From contig NGBS01000893.1 of the NCBI GenBank assembly GCA_002245135.1, positions 62,001-126,000 on the forward strand: a stretch of DNA of 64,000 bases, in the 5' to 3' direction. Of this stretch, positions 1 to 11,794 are shown piece by piece. The notes under the pieces are model-generated. The model saw nothing but the letters and a program-made list of their open reading frames with translations, did no database searches and was not told where the DNA came from. The translations under genes and the position numbers were made by a program. The first letter of the stretch is position 1; each line of letters begins with the position of its first letter. Origin of the DNA: Proteromonas lacertae (lineage: Eukaryota > Sar > Bigyra > Opalinata > Proteromonadidae).

Positions 1-340
1 CTAGTTAATAATAACATTCAATTTGACGTTACTAAAACATTAACAACAATAATTTTGTGTGTATACATTGAACCATAATATTATAAATTTTAGAACAATT
101 TAACACTATAAGAAAAAACTATTATTCCTAATTTATTTGTGCATTCCAACAGATACTTCTGGGATATGAATTAATTCATAATTCTGTCTAAATAAAAGTC
201 ATTACAAAAAAGTAATCCTTTCTTTTAATACTTCAATATACTTGAAATGTGATATTCTACAAAATAAAAGGAATTTTATCCTTAAAAGATCAAAATTTCA
301 CAAGAAAAAGACAAAAATTTAAAAAGTTTGGCTTGAAGAT
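1..340. other. Upstream flank of the KH gene, no gene seen
   Basis: AT-rich sequence with no open frame of note on either strand and no recognisable RNA gene. It ends in the leader of the KH-domain gene that starts at 341, so it probably holds that gene's promoter. I see no clear TATA-like or other motif that I can call. Confidence 0.5.
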
Positions 341-1664
341 ATGGTATAAACTTTTGTTATTTTCTCTAGGAATATGATGATTTTGACCCTGAAAAAAGGC
401 CTGGTGATGATTTAGATAGAGATGATACGAAGAGAATAAGAGGAGGTTTCTCAATAAAATTTTTAGTGTCAGATAACGAAGCAGGCAATATTATAGGAAG
501 AGGAGGTTCTAAATATCATTTTTTAAATTATTGATTCAATGTTCTTTAATATATTTAATGTTAAAGATTTTCAATCAAAAACAAACACATTTGTTCAAAT
601 ATCAACTAATAAAAACCATTTTCCAGGTACACATGACAGAATAGGAAGAATAGAAGGAGAATATGAAGATGTAAGAGATTGTTTGAGTATGATTTTTGAA
701 GCTATCAAAAAAGATACAAGAGGTCCACCGCAAATAATGGTATTAATAATACCAGAAGCAGCATGTGGTGTCATTCTAGGAAAGAAAGGTCAAAGAATTC
801 GAGATATAGTTTCAGATTCAGGTGCAAATATAAAAATCTTAACAGACGAAGCAATCCCTGGTTTACCCGAACGTAAATTATCAATACAAGGCAATTTAGT
901 GGAAAGAAACACAGCAGTAAAAATGATATTAGATTATATGTTAGAAAATCCAATCTATTATACATACGAAATTCAAGGTATAGAATATCCACCTGAACTT
1001 TACAATATACCACCAGTTGGTAGAAGAGATAGAAATAATAATAATAATAATAATAATAACTATGGCTATGATCGATATGAAGGTATGAATAATAATGGAT
1101 ATTATGATTCAAGATCACCACCACCACCTTTTGGATATGATCAATATTACAACAACAACAACAACAATAGAGGTCCACCACCACCACCACCACCTCCACC
1201 AATGGGTTATTATTCTAATCAATCGATGAATTCAACTCCTCCTCCACCACCACCTCCACTACCATTACAAATGCAACAACAACAACAACCAATTCAACAA
1301 CCTGGAATTCCTCCTGTTGTAGGAACGCCATTGACTTTGCCAAAGGAAGTAGCATTGATGTTGGATAGTAATATTACGAGTGATATTATTGATTATGTCA
1401 GAGTATATATGTGTATATAATTGAATAGAAATATAGTAATGCTGAACTCATATTTGATCCTAATGTAAATATGTCTATCCCTGATAAGTTAGTTACATTA
1501 AAAGGTAATACTTTGAGTGTAGATTTAGCATTTTCGATGTTATCCAGAAGATTAAAACCTAAACGTATATATTAGTATTTATCTATATATTAGCACAAGA
1601 ACCTAACCAGTATCCACAAGATATTCCTAGAAATACTTCTCCAATGAGGCAATATGTTAACTAA
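341..1664 (+). CDS. KH-domain RNA-binding protein (hnRNP K/PCBP-like)
   Basis: Likely single-stranded RNA-binding protein. The ATG (341-343) is followed at once by a 26-nt GT-AG intron (344-369), so the start codon is an exon of its own and the protein begins MEYDDFDPEK. KH1 has the loop IIGRGGS and the continuation VKDFQSKTNT, split by an interruption at about 513-558 that no GT-AG intron joins well (see that entry). KH2 has GVILGKKGQRI at about 770-800. A linker of Asn runs and poly-Pro/Gln follows. A degenerate KH3-like end (DIIDYVRKYSNAELIFDP) is spread over an intron at 1403-1428, and another intron lies at 1565-1593. The frame ends TYR-VAL-ASN-stop at 1664. The domain order resembles PCBP/hnRNP K, but KH3 is weak. 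Sure of the family, less sure of the exact orthology. Confidence 0.85.
513..558 (+). other. Candidate U12-type intron with AT-AA ends inside KH1
   Basis: The KH1 motif is continuous only if about 46 nt between TCTAA (ending 512) and TGTTAAAG (from 559) are removed, giving GGSNVKDFQSKTN. The removed piece starts ATATCATTTT, one base off the U12 donor ATATCCTTT. It contains TTCTTTAAT, one base off the U12 branch consensus TTCCTTAAC/T, and it ends 9 nt after the branch AA, in AA. A canonical 61-nt GT-AG alternative (506-566) also keeps the frame but deletes conserved KH residues after the GxxG loop. Confidence 0.5.
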
Positions 1665-1978
1665 CACATTTTTCGTAATTTCGTTTTTTAAAATAAGTCA
1701 ATTATTCAACAATCTTTTTTAAAAAACAATAATGAAAATCAGAACAACACAATTTATCTAAACAATAAATAATTCATATTATAAATAATCAAATTTATAT
1801 TCATTGTTGTTTCAAATGGGTTTGAAAATAAGAAAATATAGAAAATATAAGGTTTATTAGTGTTAAAATCAACAAAACAATTAAGCCTCGATTTGAAAGA
1901 TAACAGAACTTATTAAGTTATCAATTAGTCTCGGCTTTTATCAAGAGTGATAGATTTTTAAATTTTAATTTTTTGATA
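1665..1978. other. Intergenic region
   Basis: AT-rich spacer between the KH gene and the PfkB-family gene, both on the + strand. I see no open frame, RNA gene or repeat. It should contain the 3' end of the first gene and the promoter of the second. Confidence 0.5.
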
Positions 1979-4262
1979 ATGGCTTCTCAGGTTTTGACAT
2001 ACGGTGAACCAATATTCTATTATCAAGCTATCTGTATTTTTTACCTATATTATACACTAGCCAAATCAATTGGTCTGCATAACACTAAATCTTGTGCTGG
2101 AGACTTCACACGTTTTATTGGTGGTGCAGAAATAGATACATTAGTGAATCTTGCAAAATTGGGTTACAAAACTAACTTTGTCAGTGTTATTCCTAATGGT
2201 ACTTTTATTTTATAATAACACATACTAGGTACTCTTGGTGATGCAATGATGGATTCACTCCAATCCTGTGAAGTTGGACTTGGTAATGTGAAAAGAGTTG
2301 AAGGAGCTGTAGGTGAAGGAACTATCTTAGAAGATGGTTCAGTCTGTTATCAAGTATATTTTTATTATTATCTATTTTTTTAGAGAGTAAATTCAGCCTT
2401 TGCAGCTCAAGATGAAGAAATCGACTGGGATCCATTATTAACTGATGATGTTTGGGTTCATTTGTATATTATTATTAATATATATATCCTATAGAACAAC
2501 TGAATGTTATATGTTAGGAGGACAAGCACAAACTAACTGGATGAATCTATTAACATTAGCAATTGCCAAAAAATTACCAATTAGTTTACATTTGACCTTC
2601 CCACCAGAAGATCCTGACCAATTAAAAGACTTCTGGAAAAAATTAGACATGTTGACTCATTACATTCAAATCCTCGTTTTAAACAAAGAATTAGTAATTC
2701 CTTTTGCTAAAATATTAAAAGTCAGTGTAGTAGATGAATTAGAACGAGAAGCACCACTACCAAAAGATCCAATATGGTATCAACAAGGAAATGCAATTAA
2801 TGATATCCTTCAAGGACCAATCATTGCTTATAACTTCCACAATTACATTGAATCACCTGATAAAGTGACAGAAACATTCAGTATGATCTGTCAAGGCGAG
2901 AAATCAGGTCAAAGTAGTCCAAGACCAGTATTCCATCAAACTATTGATACAAGAGGTGATACAACTGGATTTGTAAGTGGAATAATTGATTATATATTAC
3001 AAAATAAATTAAGCTTTACCCACAGTGATTTAGGCTATAAATTAACCTTGGATGATTTATATCCAATCTGTAGAAGAGGTGATATTATTAGCTCATTCTG
3101 TCACTTACATATTGGTCAACACTCTGCCTTTTTGAGAGATGATATTGAATATTTAGAAAGAACATTCAATGGTAAAGCTGTAGAGATTACAATTAAGAAT
3201 AATAAAATACAAACAATTGAAGAACAAAGAGCTGAAGATGAGAATGAAGTGAAATTAGAACAGATTAGAAGATTCATTTTACAAGCTCATATTAGTGCTC
3301 ATTTGAAGGTAGTAAATCGATCAATATTCTACGACAGACTACAGGAATTCAGAGATACCAATTTAAGAATGATTTCTATCAATATTGATACTGAAAACTT
3401 AGATGAAGTAATTGGTAAATGTAAAGAAATTGGAACTGACAAGATGGTAGTAGGTATTGCAGGAATATCCACAGAAGAAGAATTAAATAAAGCTTTAGAA
3501 TTAGAACCAAACTTCATCATTGCTTCTATTAAACCAACATTTAATTTCGTAGAAAAATGCCATGATCATCAATGTTTAGCTGTTATAAATGCAATGTCCC
3601 CACAAGAAATTATTTCATTATTACCATTAAAACCTGATTTCGTACAAGTATGTCCAGTATTAACTTATAATCCAGAGACATTCCAAATGATGAGAAATAC
3701 TGGAATGTGGGGTAAAATGAAGTTCTTTATAAGAGATGGACCAACTATTCAAAATACACCAGATTGGATGGATCATTTCATTGAAGTGGTTGTATTGAAT
3801 TATAACTTCATTGGTAAAGATTGTTACATTAATAAAGGTACTGAAGAATATGATAATGCTAAACAAGAATTCGCATTGAAAATAAGAGAACCAGCTCATA
3901 AATTATTGTATAATACATTAGGTAAAACTCAATTATCAACTGACATTCCAGTTACTATTCCACCAAGGACACAACATGTTCCAACACCAGTACCAGAGAA
4001 TATTGATAGATTTTTACCACAACAATTGCCAGAACATAAAATATTCAATATACCACCACCACCTGGTAGTAAAGATGAAGCTGAAGAAAAAGAAAAAGCT
4101 GCTAATGAAGCAACAAAGTATGGTTTATATCCACCTCCAGCTGCTGATGCTAATGGTAATATTCCACCACCACCAGTACTTGGCGATGCTCCACCTGCAG
4201 GATATACTGGAAATAGAAGAAGACAAGCTCCAGGAGGTAATTCTACTGTTCAACTTGGTTAA
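1979..4262 (+). CDS. PfkB-type sugar kinase fused to a KDPG-aldolase-like barrel, both degenerate
   Basis: About 721 residues from five exons (introns 2034-2060, 2199-2228, 2354-2383, 2464-2494). The N-terminal half follows the ribokinase/2-keto-3-deoxygluconate kinase pattern: MASQVLTYGEP, then GDFTRFIGGAEIDTLVNLAKLG, then PNGTLGDAM. The usual DTxGAGD motif near 2945-2985 reads DTRGDTTGFVSG, so GAGD, including the catalytic Asp, is altered. The second half (about 3280-3800) resembles the Eda (KDPG/KHG aldolase) barrel, with VGIAGISTEEELNKALE in place of the VGAGTV strand. The position of the Schiff-base lysine (VKFFPA in Eda) reads FVQVCPV, with Gln for Lys. A Pro-rich tail follows. Together these domains would form an Entner-Doudoroff pair, but both look catalytically impaired, so a regulatory or structural role is possible. 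Start chosen at the first ATG before the conserved kinase strand. Confidence 0.75.
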
Positions 4263-4434
4263 TTTGGTATAATGAATTAAATAATAAAAATTTACATTAT
4301 TATATACTATAATTACTTTATGTTGCTTTTATATTATGATGAAATAATCAAATTCAAACACACATTTTTCAATAATTAGTATAATATATAGTGTTTTAGT
4401 TTTTTAGATAATAGAGTAAATATATTTAACATAT

Positions 4435-5356
4435 TTACTTGGTATATTTCTTAACTTCATACATTATTGTTGGAATTGAAATCATATCTTTAGCAAATGG
4501 ATTTCCTCTTGTGAAGATCTGTTTAATGATTTCTTGAAATCTTGAATAAATCATAATCAATTGTCCTAATACTTGTTTCACAATTTCACTAGATAGACCA
4601 CTATCTGGGAAATTATTCGAAATTTCACTACTAATTCCATCTAAGTTATCTTTCCAAGTTTTGCTGAAATCCAAAACAATATTCTTTATTTTCATCTGTA
4701 AATTAGATTGATCAGATTTGTCAACTTTATTATTATCATAATCTTTACAGAATGTAAGTAATTTATCGAAATATTCACTTAATTCAACATCCATAAATGA
4801 GTTTTTTTCACTATCTAATAAACCTTCATATTCATCACAATAATCTTTATAAACATCATTAAATTTGATATTTAATGCTTTTAAATTACTCAATATATCA
4901 TTATAGTTATTAATTAAGAAAATAGACTTGTTTTGTCTACTTGGAAATTCTTTACTTACTTTACTTAAAAAGTTCTTTACTTCTTTTGTCATTCGATTTA
5001 TTAATGGATTAATTATTCTATCATTTGTATCATTACTGAAATGAGGTTTTAATATTAATATTGAACTAAATAATGTAACGAATCTTTTTATTACATAATG
5101 TTGTAACGGATCTATTTTTTCAACTGTTTTGTAAGTATTCATACTATCAATATTTTGATCAATAACCATATTGAAACGATTCCATAATGTACGATTTAAA
5201 GAAGTGAAATAATTGGATAATATGGTGTTTAGATTATCTTTGGATATTTTTTCTTCAAATTTTGATACAACTATTATTGATAATAAAATACCTAGAATAT
5301 CATAACTTTGAGTTACATAATTATCAATATTCTCCAATAACTATATAAATATATAT

Positions 5357-5393
<37 letters not shown>

Positions 5394-6951
5394 AATCTTT
5401 GTGTTTTGTCAAATATAGTTTGAAACAAATCAGTTGTATTTGTATTAAAATAATCATTAATAAAACAATATTCAGTTACACTATTATCTATCAAGTGTTT
5501 ATGAACAGTTCGTATTATTTCTACTAATGTCAATGATGTATTTTCAGCTTCTAAAACGTGTAATAAGACTGGTGGTTCATCATAATTATCAATAATATTG
5601 ATTCTATCTCCAACATCGAATAAAGTTGGTTCTTTACCAATTTTGGTTTTACTGTTCTTCAAGGCATTTTCATCAATCTATAAAATAATATATAAATTAT
5701 ATATATATATATATATATACACTTAATAAGTCAAACTTGTTTGCTATATCATCTTTATATTTTAACAAACCATTTAAATAACTCTTAAATATTTTGTTAT
5801 ACATCTTTCCAATGATTTGACTGTATTGATTTAATATTTCATTATAAGTCTCCATTGAATTATCTTTTAAGAACTCTAAGATATATTTATTACTAATTAA
5901 CTTCTGCTGAATCATCTCACTATTTGTTTCACCATCTTTCATATCATGAAATTCACTTAACAAGAAGTTTTTACTCTTTATAATTGAACAATTAATCAAC
6001 TTTTGAAGTTCAGGTTTTAAGTCTTTGGCAGTTTGAGTTTCACATGGAATTATATCATTTAATTCTTTATCTTCTTTTATTTCATTTATATACTTCCAAC
6101 GATCGTTTAACATCTCCAAATATTCACCATAATTATCACTTACATCATCATTTGTTAGATTCAAAACCAATTCATCAGTCAAAGCAGTTTTATTTAAAAA
6201 TAATCGAATATCATCTTCTACTTCTTTACGATTCTTTAATTTTACATTCATATCATAACTATTGTTTTGTAATACTTTGATTTCTTTTGAAATACCTTGA
6301 AGATTATTCTGGAATATTCCTAGAATGCTTTGCATCTTTTCTAAAATTGAATCACATTTGTTTATATTCTCATTTAAACTTGCAAAATTATTAACTTCGT
6401 TTAAATAATCATTTACTGCTTCTTCACATACACTGTCTAGGTCTTTATTTAAACTATCACTGTATTCTTGAAGATTTACTTCTTTATATAATGCTTCTTG
6501 AACTATCTCTTCTTGTTGAAATCGCTCTAAATCATGCTCTAAATGTTCGAAATCGATTGTGTCTAATTCATTTCCACTATATTCTAACCCATCTAAACCA
6601 AGATCAAAACTTGAATCGCTGAATAAACGAGGAAACTTTTCGATTTCTACTTTTTCAGCTTCATTACTTTTATTTTCACCATTTACATTATCATCATCTG
6701 TTTTTGACTTATCACCGTCCTCTTTTGAACATCTTTCTTTTCTTTTACTTCAAGCTTTTCACCAACACCTTTTTCTACATTTTCGAATGGATTTAGATTT
6801 TCTACTCCTTCCTCTTCTTCATCAACTAGTCATTATAAAAAGTTACTTAAATACTATCATCAAATGGATTATTTCCATCGTCATCATCATCAAATGGATT
6901 ATTGCTTTCATCCATATCATCATCATCTTTATCAAATGGATTGTAAGATGA
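4435..6951 (-). CDS. VPS52: Vps52, subunit of the GARP/EARP tethering complex
   Basis: Vps52/Sac2 tethers endosome-derived vesicles at the trans-Golgi network. The core (6335 downwards) matches the family: MQSILGIFQNNLQGISKEIK, then a run like LQNNSYDMNVKLKNRKEVE, the long coiled coil, and the C-terminal half ending at 4435. Introns: 5341-5392, 5678-5720 and 6826-6854. The N-terminus is acidic with several NPF motifs (SYNPFD, NNPFDD twice, LNPFEN), which are EH-domain ligands. This fits an endosomal protein but is not a standard feature of Vps52 that I know. The reading frame breaks once near 6724-6732, where GTTCAAAAGAGG lacks one A relative to the frame that continues EDGDKSKTDDD. This looks like a homopolymer deletion, real or from the assembly. 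Identification is firm. Confidence 0.88.
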
Positions 6952-7676
6952 CATTAATCAAATTTAATAAAAAAGAATCTAAAAAATGATCCGTTTCATA
7001 AAAATTCAATCGAAAATAATGAATGAGATGGTTAGTTATATAAGCATTAAATGAGATAAGCATCAAGTAGTCAATGTGAAAATATGATTTATGAAGTGCA
7101 TATCGATAAATGTTTTAACAATCAATAAAAAAAGTCATACAACAGTTAAGCAATGAAATATCTTTCTTATAACAATACAATGATTATACAATATTTAAAT
7201 ATTGTTTTCATAATTCTTTCATTTGTTCTTCTGAAATTCCATCAAATGTATGTATTCTAATTAAAAAATAATCTTGACTCACAAATATATAATTATTTCA
7301 TCATTTAAATTCATTTAATGAAGAAATAAATGATAAAAAAAAGATGCTTTGGAGTTACGTGGTATAAAACAAATATATTATAAGTCTAGAACAATAACTG
7401 CAATTATATATATAATTACCATCAATCAAGAGTAAATAACTAAATCACTCTCAATTCAATTTTTTACATTAACTTTATTATAATATGAAAATATATAATC
7501 ACTTAAATCAAGCTCATATTTTAAAAGATCTTTTTTCATTCTACATCACTATAAAAACGATATTGAAATTAAATTACATAAAACATTGGTTATTCGTGCA
7601 TATGTTTTTTTATCTATATCTTACTTATTAGTGGAGATAGAGTATTTATTATTATTGATTCTTATTAACTAGATAA
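6952..7676. other. Intergenic region between VPS52 and the NTPase pseudogenes
   Basis: About 725 bases of AT-rich DNA separating the 5' end of VPS52 (minus strand) from the 5' end of the first RHS/Crinkler-like gene (plus strand), so it lies between divergent genes. I see short A/T tracts and no convincing coding or RNA feature. Confidence 0.5.
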
Positions 7677-9877
7677 ATGTATGGGTTGTACAACTTTTTG
7701 TTTAGAGGAAGTAGTAGTAATCACCTTGATTTAGCTATTAGGGAAGGTGTAAATAGACACATAAAAAATGAAGTAACAAAAGATGAATTATTAGAAGATG
7801 ATAGAAAAAAACAGCAAAAAAAAACAAAAAAACAGAAAATCAGAAGAAGATAACAATTTCATTAGAATTTTCAGCAACTTAAAGGCTGTAAAATATGCAA
7901 AACTTGATAAAGATGGTAATGTTATTGATGGTGAAAAAAAGATGTATTTAGAATATAAAGATCAAGATGTTAATATATTTCAATTCCCAAAGAAGATAAT
8001 ATACATCAAAGATTGTTATTCTTATATGTTTCAGAAAATTTGTAAGATTATGTCATCCAGACCAGATATATACAATATAATAGTAACAGGTCAGCCAGGT
8101 ATAGGTAAAACATCATTTATTTATGTTTTACTGTACTTTTTAAAGATATATTTATCTCACAATTTCGGTAGAAATTATGAAGAATTGCTAAAGAAAAAAG
8201 AGTTAATTATAGAACAAAAAAATAATGAAAGAGTGAAGAGTGAATTAATTGATGAAGAGAAAAAGAAAAAAATACTACTAAATCAGGAAATATATTATAT
8301 TGAAAAAGATATTAAAGAATATTATAATCAGCTAAGATATATTATTGGTGAAGAAGATATTGACATAACTCCTGAGGTAATCTGTGAAAAAGATGGAGAT
8401 ATTTATACATTCAAACTATTAAATGAAAAAATAAAAATGGATGTTTCAAATGAAATTAATATAAAAAATATTAAAGAACGTTGTCTTGATAATATTAAGA
8501 AGATAAAAGAATGAATAGTGAAAAGTTGTCAATGTAGATAATGAAAATAATAGGCAGTATGAAAGATATATAAATGCATATGTAGTATCATCAATTATAA
8601 GGAAAAGAATTGATGAGATTGTTAATCTAAAACATTCAATGAAATCAGAAGAACGCAGAAAGAAGAATTGTAGAAATGATATAAAAAGAATAAAAGAATT
8701 ACTAAAATTAAATTCTGATAAAAGTAGTTTAAAAACAAATAATTCAACAGATAAAGTAAAAGAAATTGATATATTATCACCACCAGATTATGATGAAATG
8801 AGAAAGTTGGGATTCAATTACTATATCTTAGATGATGAGGTGTGGAAAAGAAAAATATATATAGTTAAAGGAAAGAGATATGAAAATCTTAATGAAAGGA
8901 AAATATTTGAATTTAAAAACAATTGTCTAAGTGTAAGTCATATAAGAGAAAATGATATGAAGGATTCGATAATAATAGTTGACACTTTCAATGGTGAATT
9001 TGGTGATAATAACATAATAATTTCAATAAGTTCCCCTGATATTCATAATAATGATAAGTATAGAGATTCTAGTAATTATATAGAATTATATTTTGATTCT
9101 TTAAATGACATAGAAATATTAGAATGGTTTAAATACTGTATTGATCGTGATGATGTTGCTGATGGTAGTAATACTGCTGATGATATTTATATTGATGTTA
9201 AAAGTAATGATTTTAAAAATGTATGCAAAAAATATGGTAATATACCTCGACATATTTATTACCATTATTTATATAATAAAAACTATAAACATAGAGATTA
9301 TTGGGAATATTATAAGCAGTTGATAAACAGTGTAGTAGGAAGAATTGGTTATAGTAAATTTGTAGATAAATATATTAAGAAAGATAATTTGGCAGATAAT
9401 GATTTATCCAATATTATATTGAAATATGATTTAAAATTAGAATGGGATGATGAATTAAATGATTATTTATTAAAACCAAAAGACCATTTAAAGTTCATTT
9501 CTGATGATGTTGAAAATTTCATTGTTTTTAAATTCTATCCACCTAAAGATGAGACAGAGTATGAGGATGTAAAAGATAAGTATATATCAATTGGCGATGA
9601 TAAAAATATTAGAAAAATGGCATTAAAACAAATAATAGCATATGAATTAAGTACTGAAATTATGAAGTTGAAATATACAGATTCTGATGGTAAAGAAACA
9701 GTGATTGAAACTAATCCAAATTTCAAATTAAACAATGAAAAACAATTCTATCTTCATTATCCTCCAAATGCATTTCATTTTGTTTATTATATATTGGACG
9801 AAAATAATTTCTTTGATTTGATAATGAATGGAATATTTATAAAAATCTTATTAGATGATGAAGTGTTTGATAAGTAA
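7677..9877 (+). pseudogene. RHS/Crinkler-type P-loop NTPase, copy 1 (broken)
   Basis: Resembles the NTPase module shared by trypanosome retrotransposon-hot-spot proteins and Crinkler (CRN) effectors. The frame starts MYGLYNFLFRGSSSNHLDLA at 7677, then shifts in an A-rich tract at about 7803-7835. The Walker A motif is TGQPGIGKTSF (8087-8117). The second half has IIISISSPDIHNN, matching the family's 'SSPD' segment, then KKYGNIPRHIYYHY, matching its 'GG(I/V)PR' segment. A break at about 8512-8527 (TGA and TAG in the competing frames) separates Walker A from that half, and it cannot be explained by one GT-AG intron or one indel. No REase-like domain is visible before the stop at 9877. It is followed directly by a second copy. 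It may be a decayed effector or mobile-element-associated gene. Family call is fairly sure; pseudogene status is inferred from the breaks. Confidence 0.65.
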
Positions 9878-9893
9878 GAAAGATAGAGAAAAA

Positions 9894-11693
9894 ATGGAAG
9901 ATTGTATAAAGGTATGAATATGTAATATATTTATAATAAAATAGGAATACAGTGAGATAAAAAGTGGTGAATTTACATATTGCATAATAAGAGATAAGAG
10001 AGTGTATGATTCTGATGAAATATTTCATATCTCAACTCCGATAAATCATCAACTTGCACTAGAAGAAGAAGAAGATAGTGAAGATGAAGATAGTGAAGAA
10101 GAAGACGATGATGATGATGAAGATGATGATGACGATGATGAATTACTTCAACAACCTGAACAACAACTGCTACCTCAACAGTTAGTAGAGCAACCGCCAT
10201 TAACAACAGAAGAAGATTTTGATGTATAATACAATGGTAAAGAATTGATGTTAATGAGAAAATGTTTCGATGATATGTTGAATTTAATTTATCCTGAAGA
10301 TTTAGATATGAATTATATACATCAAAGAAATTACTTGGTATTTGGTCAACAACAAATTGGTAAATCTGAATTAGCATAAATTATTATAAACAAAATTCAT
10401 AAAAAGAATAACAATATTCGAATAGAATTTAGATATATATCTGGACAATCTGATAATGGTGAGTATAATTATTTTAAGGATGAAAAAGATTATCCATATT
10501 ATCCATATATAGTTGTTATTGATGGAGTTGTTATTAGATAAGATGATTATTCTGATGCAAAAATGATAATAGTATTAGCTAATCCATGTGATAAAAAGTG
10601 TAAAACATTTCAAAACAAAAGATGTCCTTTGGTGATGTATATACCTCCATTTACAATAGAGAAAGTGAAAAAAGTAATGAAATTGAAAGATCCAGCATTA
10701 ATCAAACCTGACAAAAAAGGATTTATTAAATATACATTAATAGAAAAGAAATCAAATGTTTTTGTGTGTGATAATTTAAAAAGAAGAGTAAGTTTATATC
10801 TCAAGAACTATGAATATTACAGAGGGATTATTGGAAAATATAATTATGATATGAAGAAGTGTGACAGAGAAATAAATGATATGGACAAAGAAGTGATTGA
10901 CGATATGATCCAAGGTATAAATATATCACCATTATCAAAAGCAAAATATCAAAATATACTTACATATGAGACAGATAAAAATGATGTTACTAAATCTAAT
11001 AATCTTCGATTTATTCTGACACAGTAAGAAGTATTGTATGTAATAAACTATTAACAATTAATTCATTTGATAAATGTCATGAAATGATAGATTTATTGTT
11101 TGAAAATCAAGATGAAAATTTTGCTGGAAATTTATATGAAAGAATAATAATATTTTTGATGAAAAATTCTGATGATTTTAGATAAGACAGTTGTTACAAA
11201 GCATGTAATTAGTGAGAAAAAATTGGGTAATGAAATTGATTCATTTAAAGAGAGTCATGATAATTGTGAAATCCCATTTATTGACTTCAGTTATGATATT
11301 ACTTTTCCAGATATTGATGCATTACTTGGACCTTTTGGTGTTCAAATTACAGTTGGTAAAGAACATAAATATGCACCTGAAATGACAATGATTCTACAAA
11401 ATTTGTATAGGATTTATAAAAATGGATATAACTATACAGAAAATTATTATAAGAAAACCAATTTAAAATTGAAATTTGGTTTTATTTTGATAAGTCCAAG
11501 AAAAAATGTTGAATTAATAAAAGTATCTAGAAATACAGAAGCATATCCAGATATTTTTCAGAAACTAACAAATGACAATTTAAGTGAAGATGAAAGAGAT
11601 AAATTAATGAAAAAAGCTCGTCATAAAAAACAAATAATAAAGATTGAATATGGAGAATTAAGAAAATATGCTAAATACAATACCCTTTTATAA
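9894..11693 (+). pseudogene. RHS/Crinkler-type NTPase with REase-like tail, copy 2 (broken)
   Basis: Begins at an ATG 16 bases after copy 1 stops. MEDCIK is spliced over a 33-nt intron (9912-9944) to EYSEIKSGEF, followed by a long Asp/Glu run and then the NTPase. Walker A is FGQQQIGKSELA (about 10341-10376); a hydrophobic strand ending VVIDGV is the likely Walker B, and IVLANP follows. The C-terminal part has FPDIDALLGPFGVQITVGKEH, which fits the D...QxT pattern of the restriction-endonuclease-fold domains fused to CRN NTPases. The frame is interrupted by in-frame TAA at about 10227, 10377, 10539 and 11025. It also shifts frame after 11025 and again near 11165. All stops up to 11025 lie in the same frame, so accumulated point mutations are the simplest reading. 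Confidence 0.6.
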
Positions 11694-11794
11694 CGAGCTT
11701 TACTATTTGTTGTTGGAGTTATGTATGAAATAGTATTACGTTTTTGGTGATTTATAAACATAACAAATAACAATAACTAAAAAATAAACAATTC

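Noticed and set aside
771..1202. Long minus-strand frame opposite the KH gene
   Set aside because: Runs of Val, Cys and Tyr mirror the Asn/Pro codon repeats on the other strand; no family match.
5341..5392. AT dinucleotide repeats as independent microsatellites
   Set aside because: This and similar tracts (5678-5720, 11984-12022, 35303-35340) are bodies of GT-AG introns.
9973..10377. Minus-strand His/Leu-rich frame
   Set aside because: Antisense of the Asp/Glu run of the second NTPase copy.
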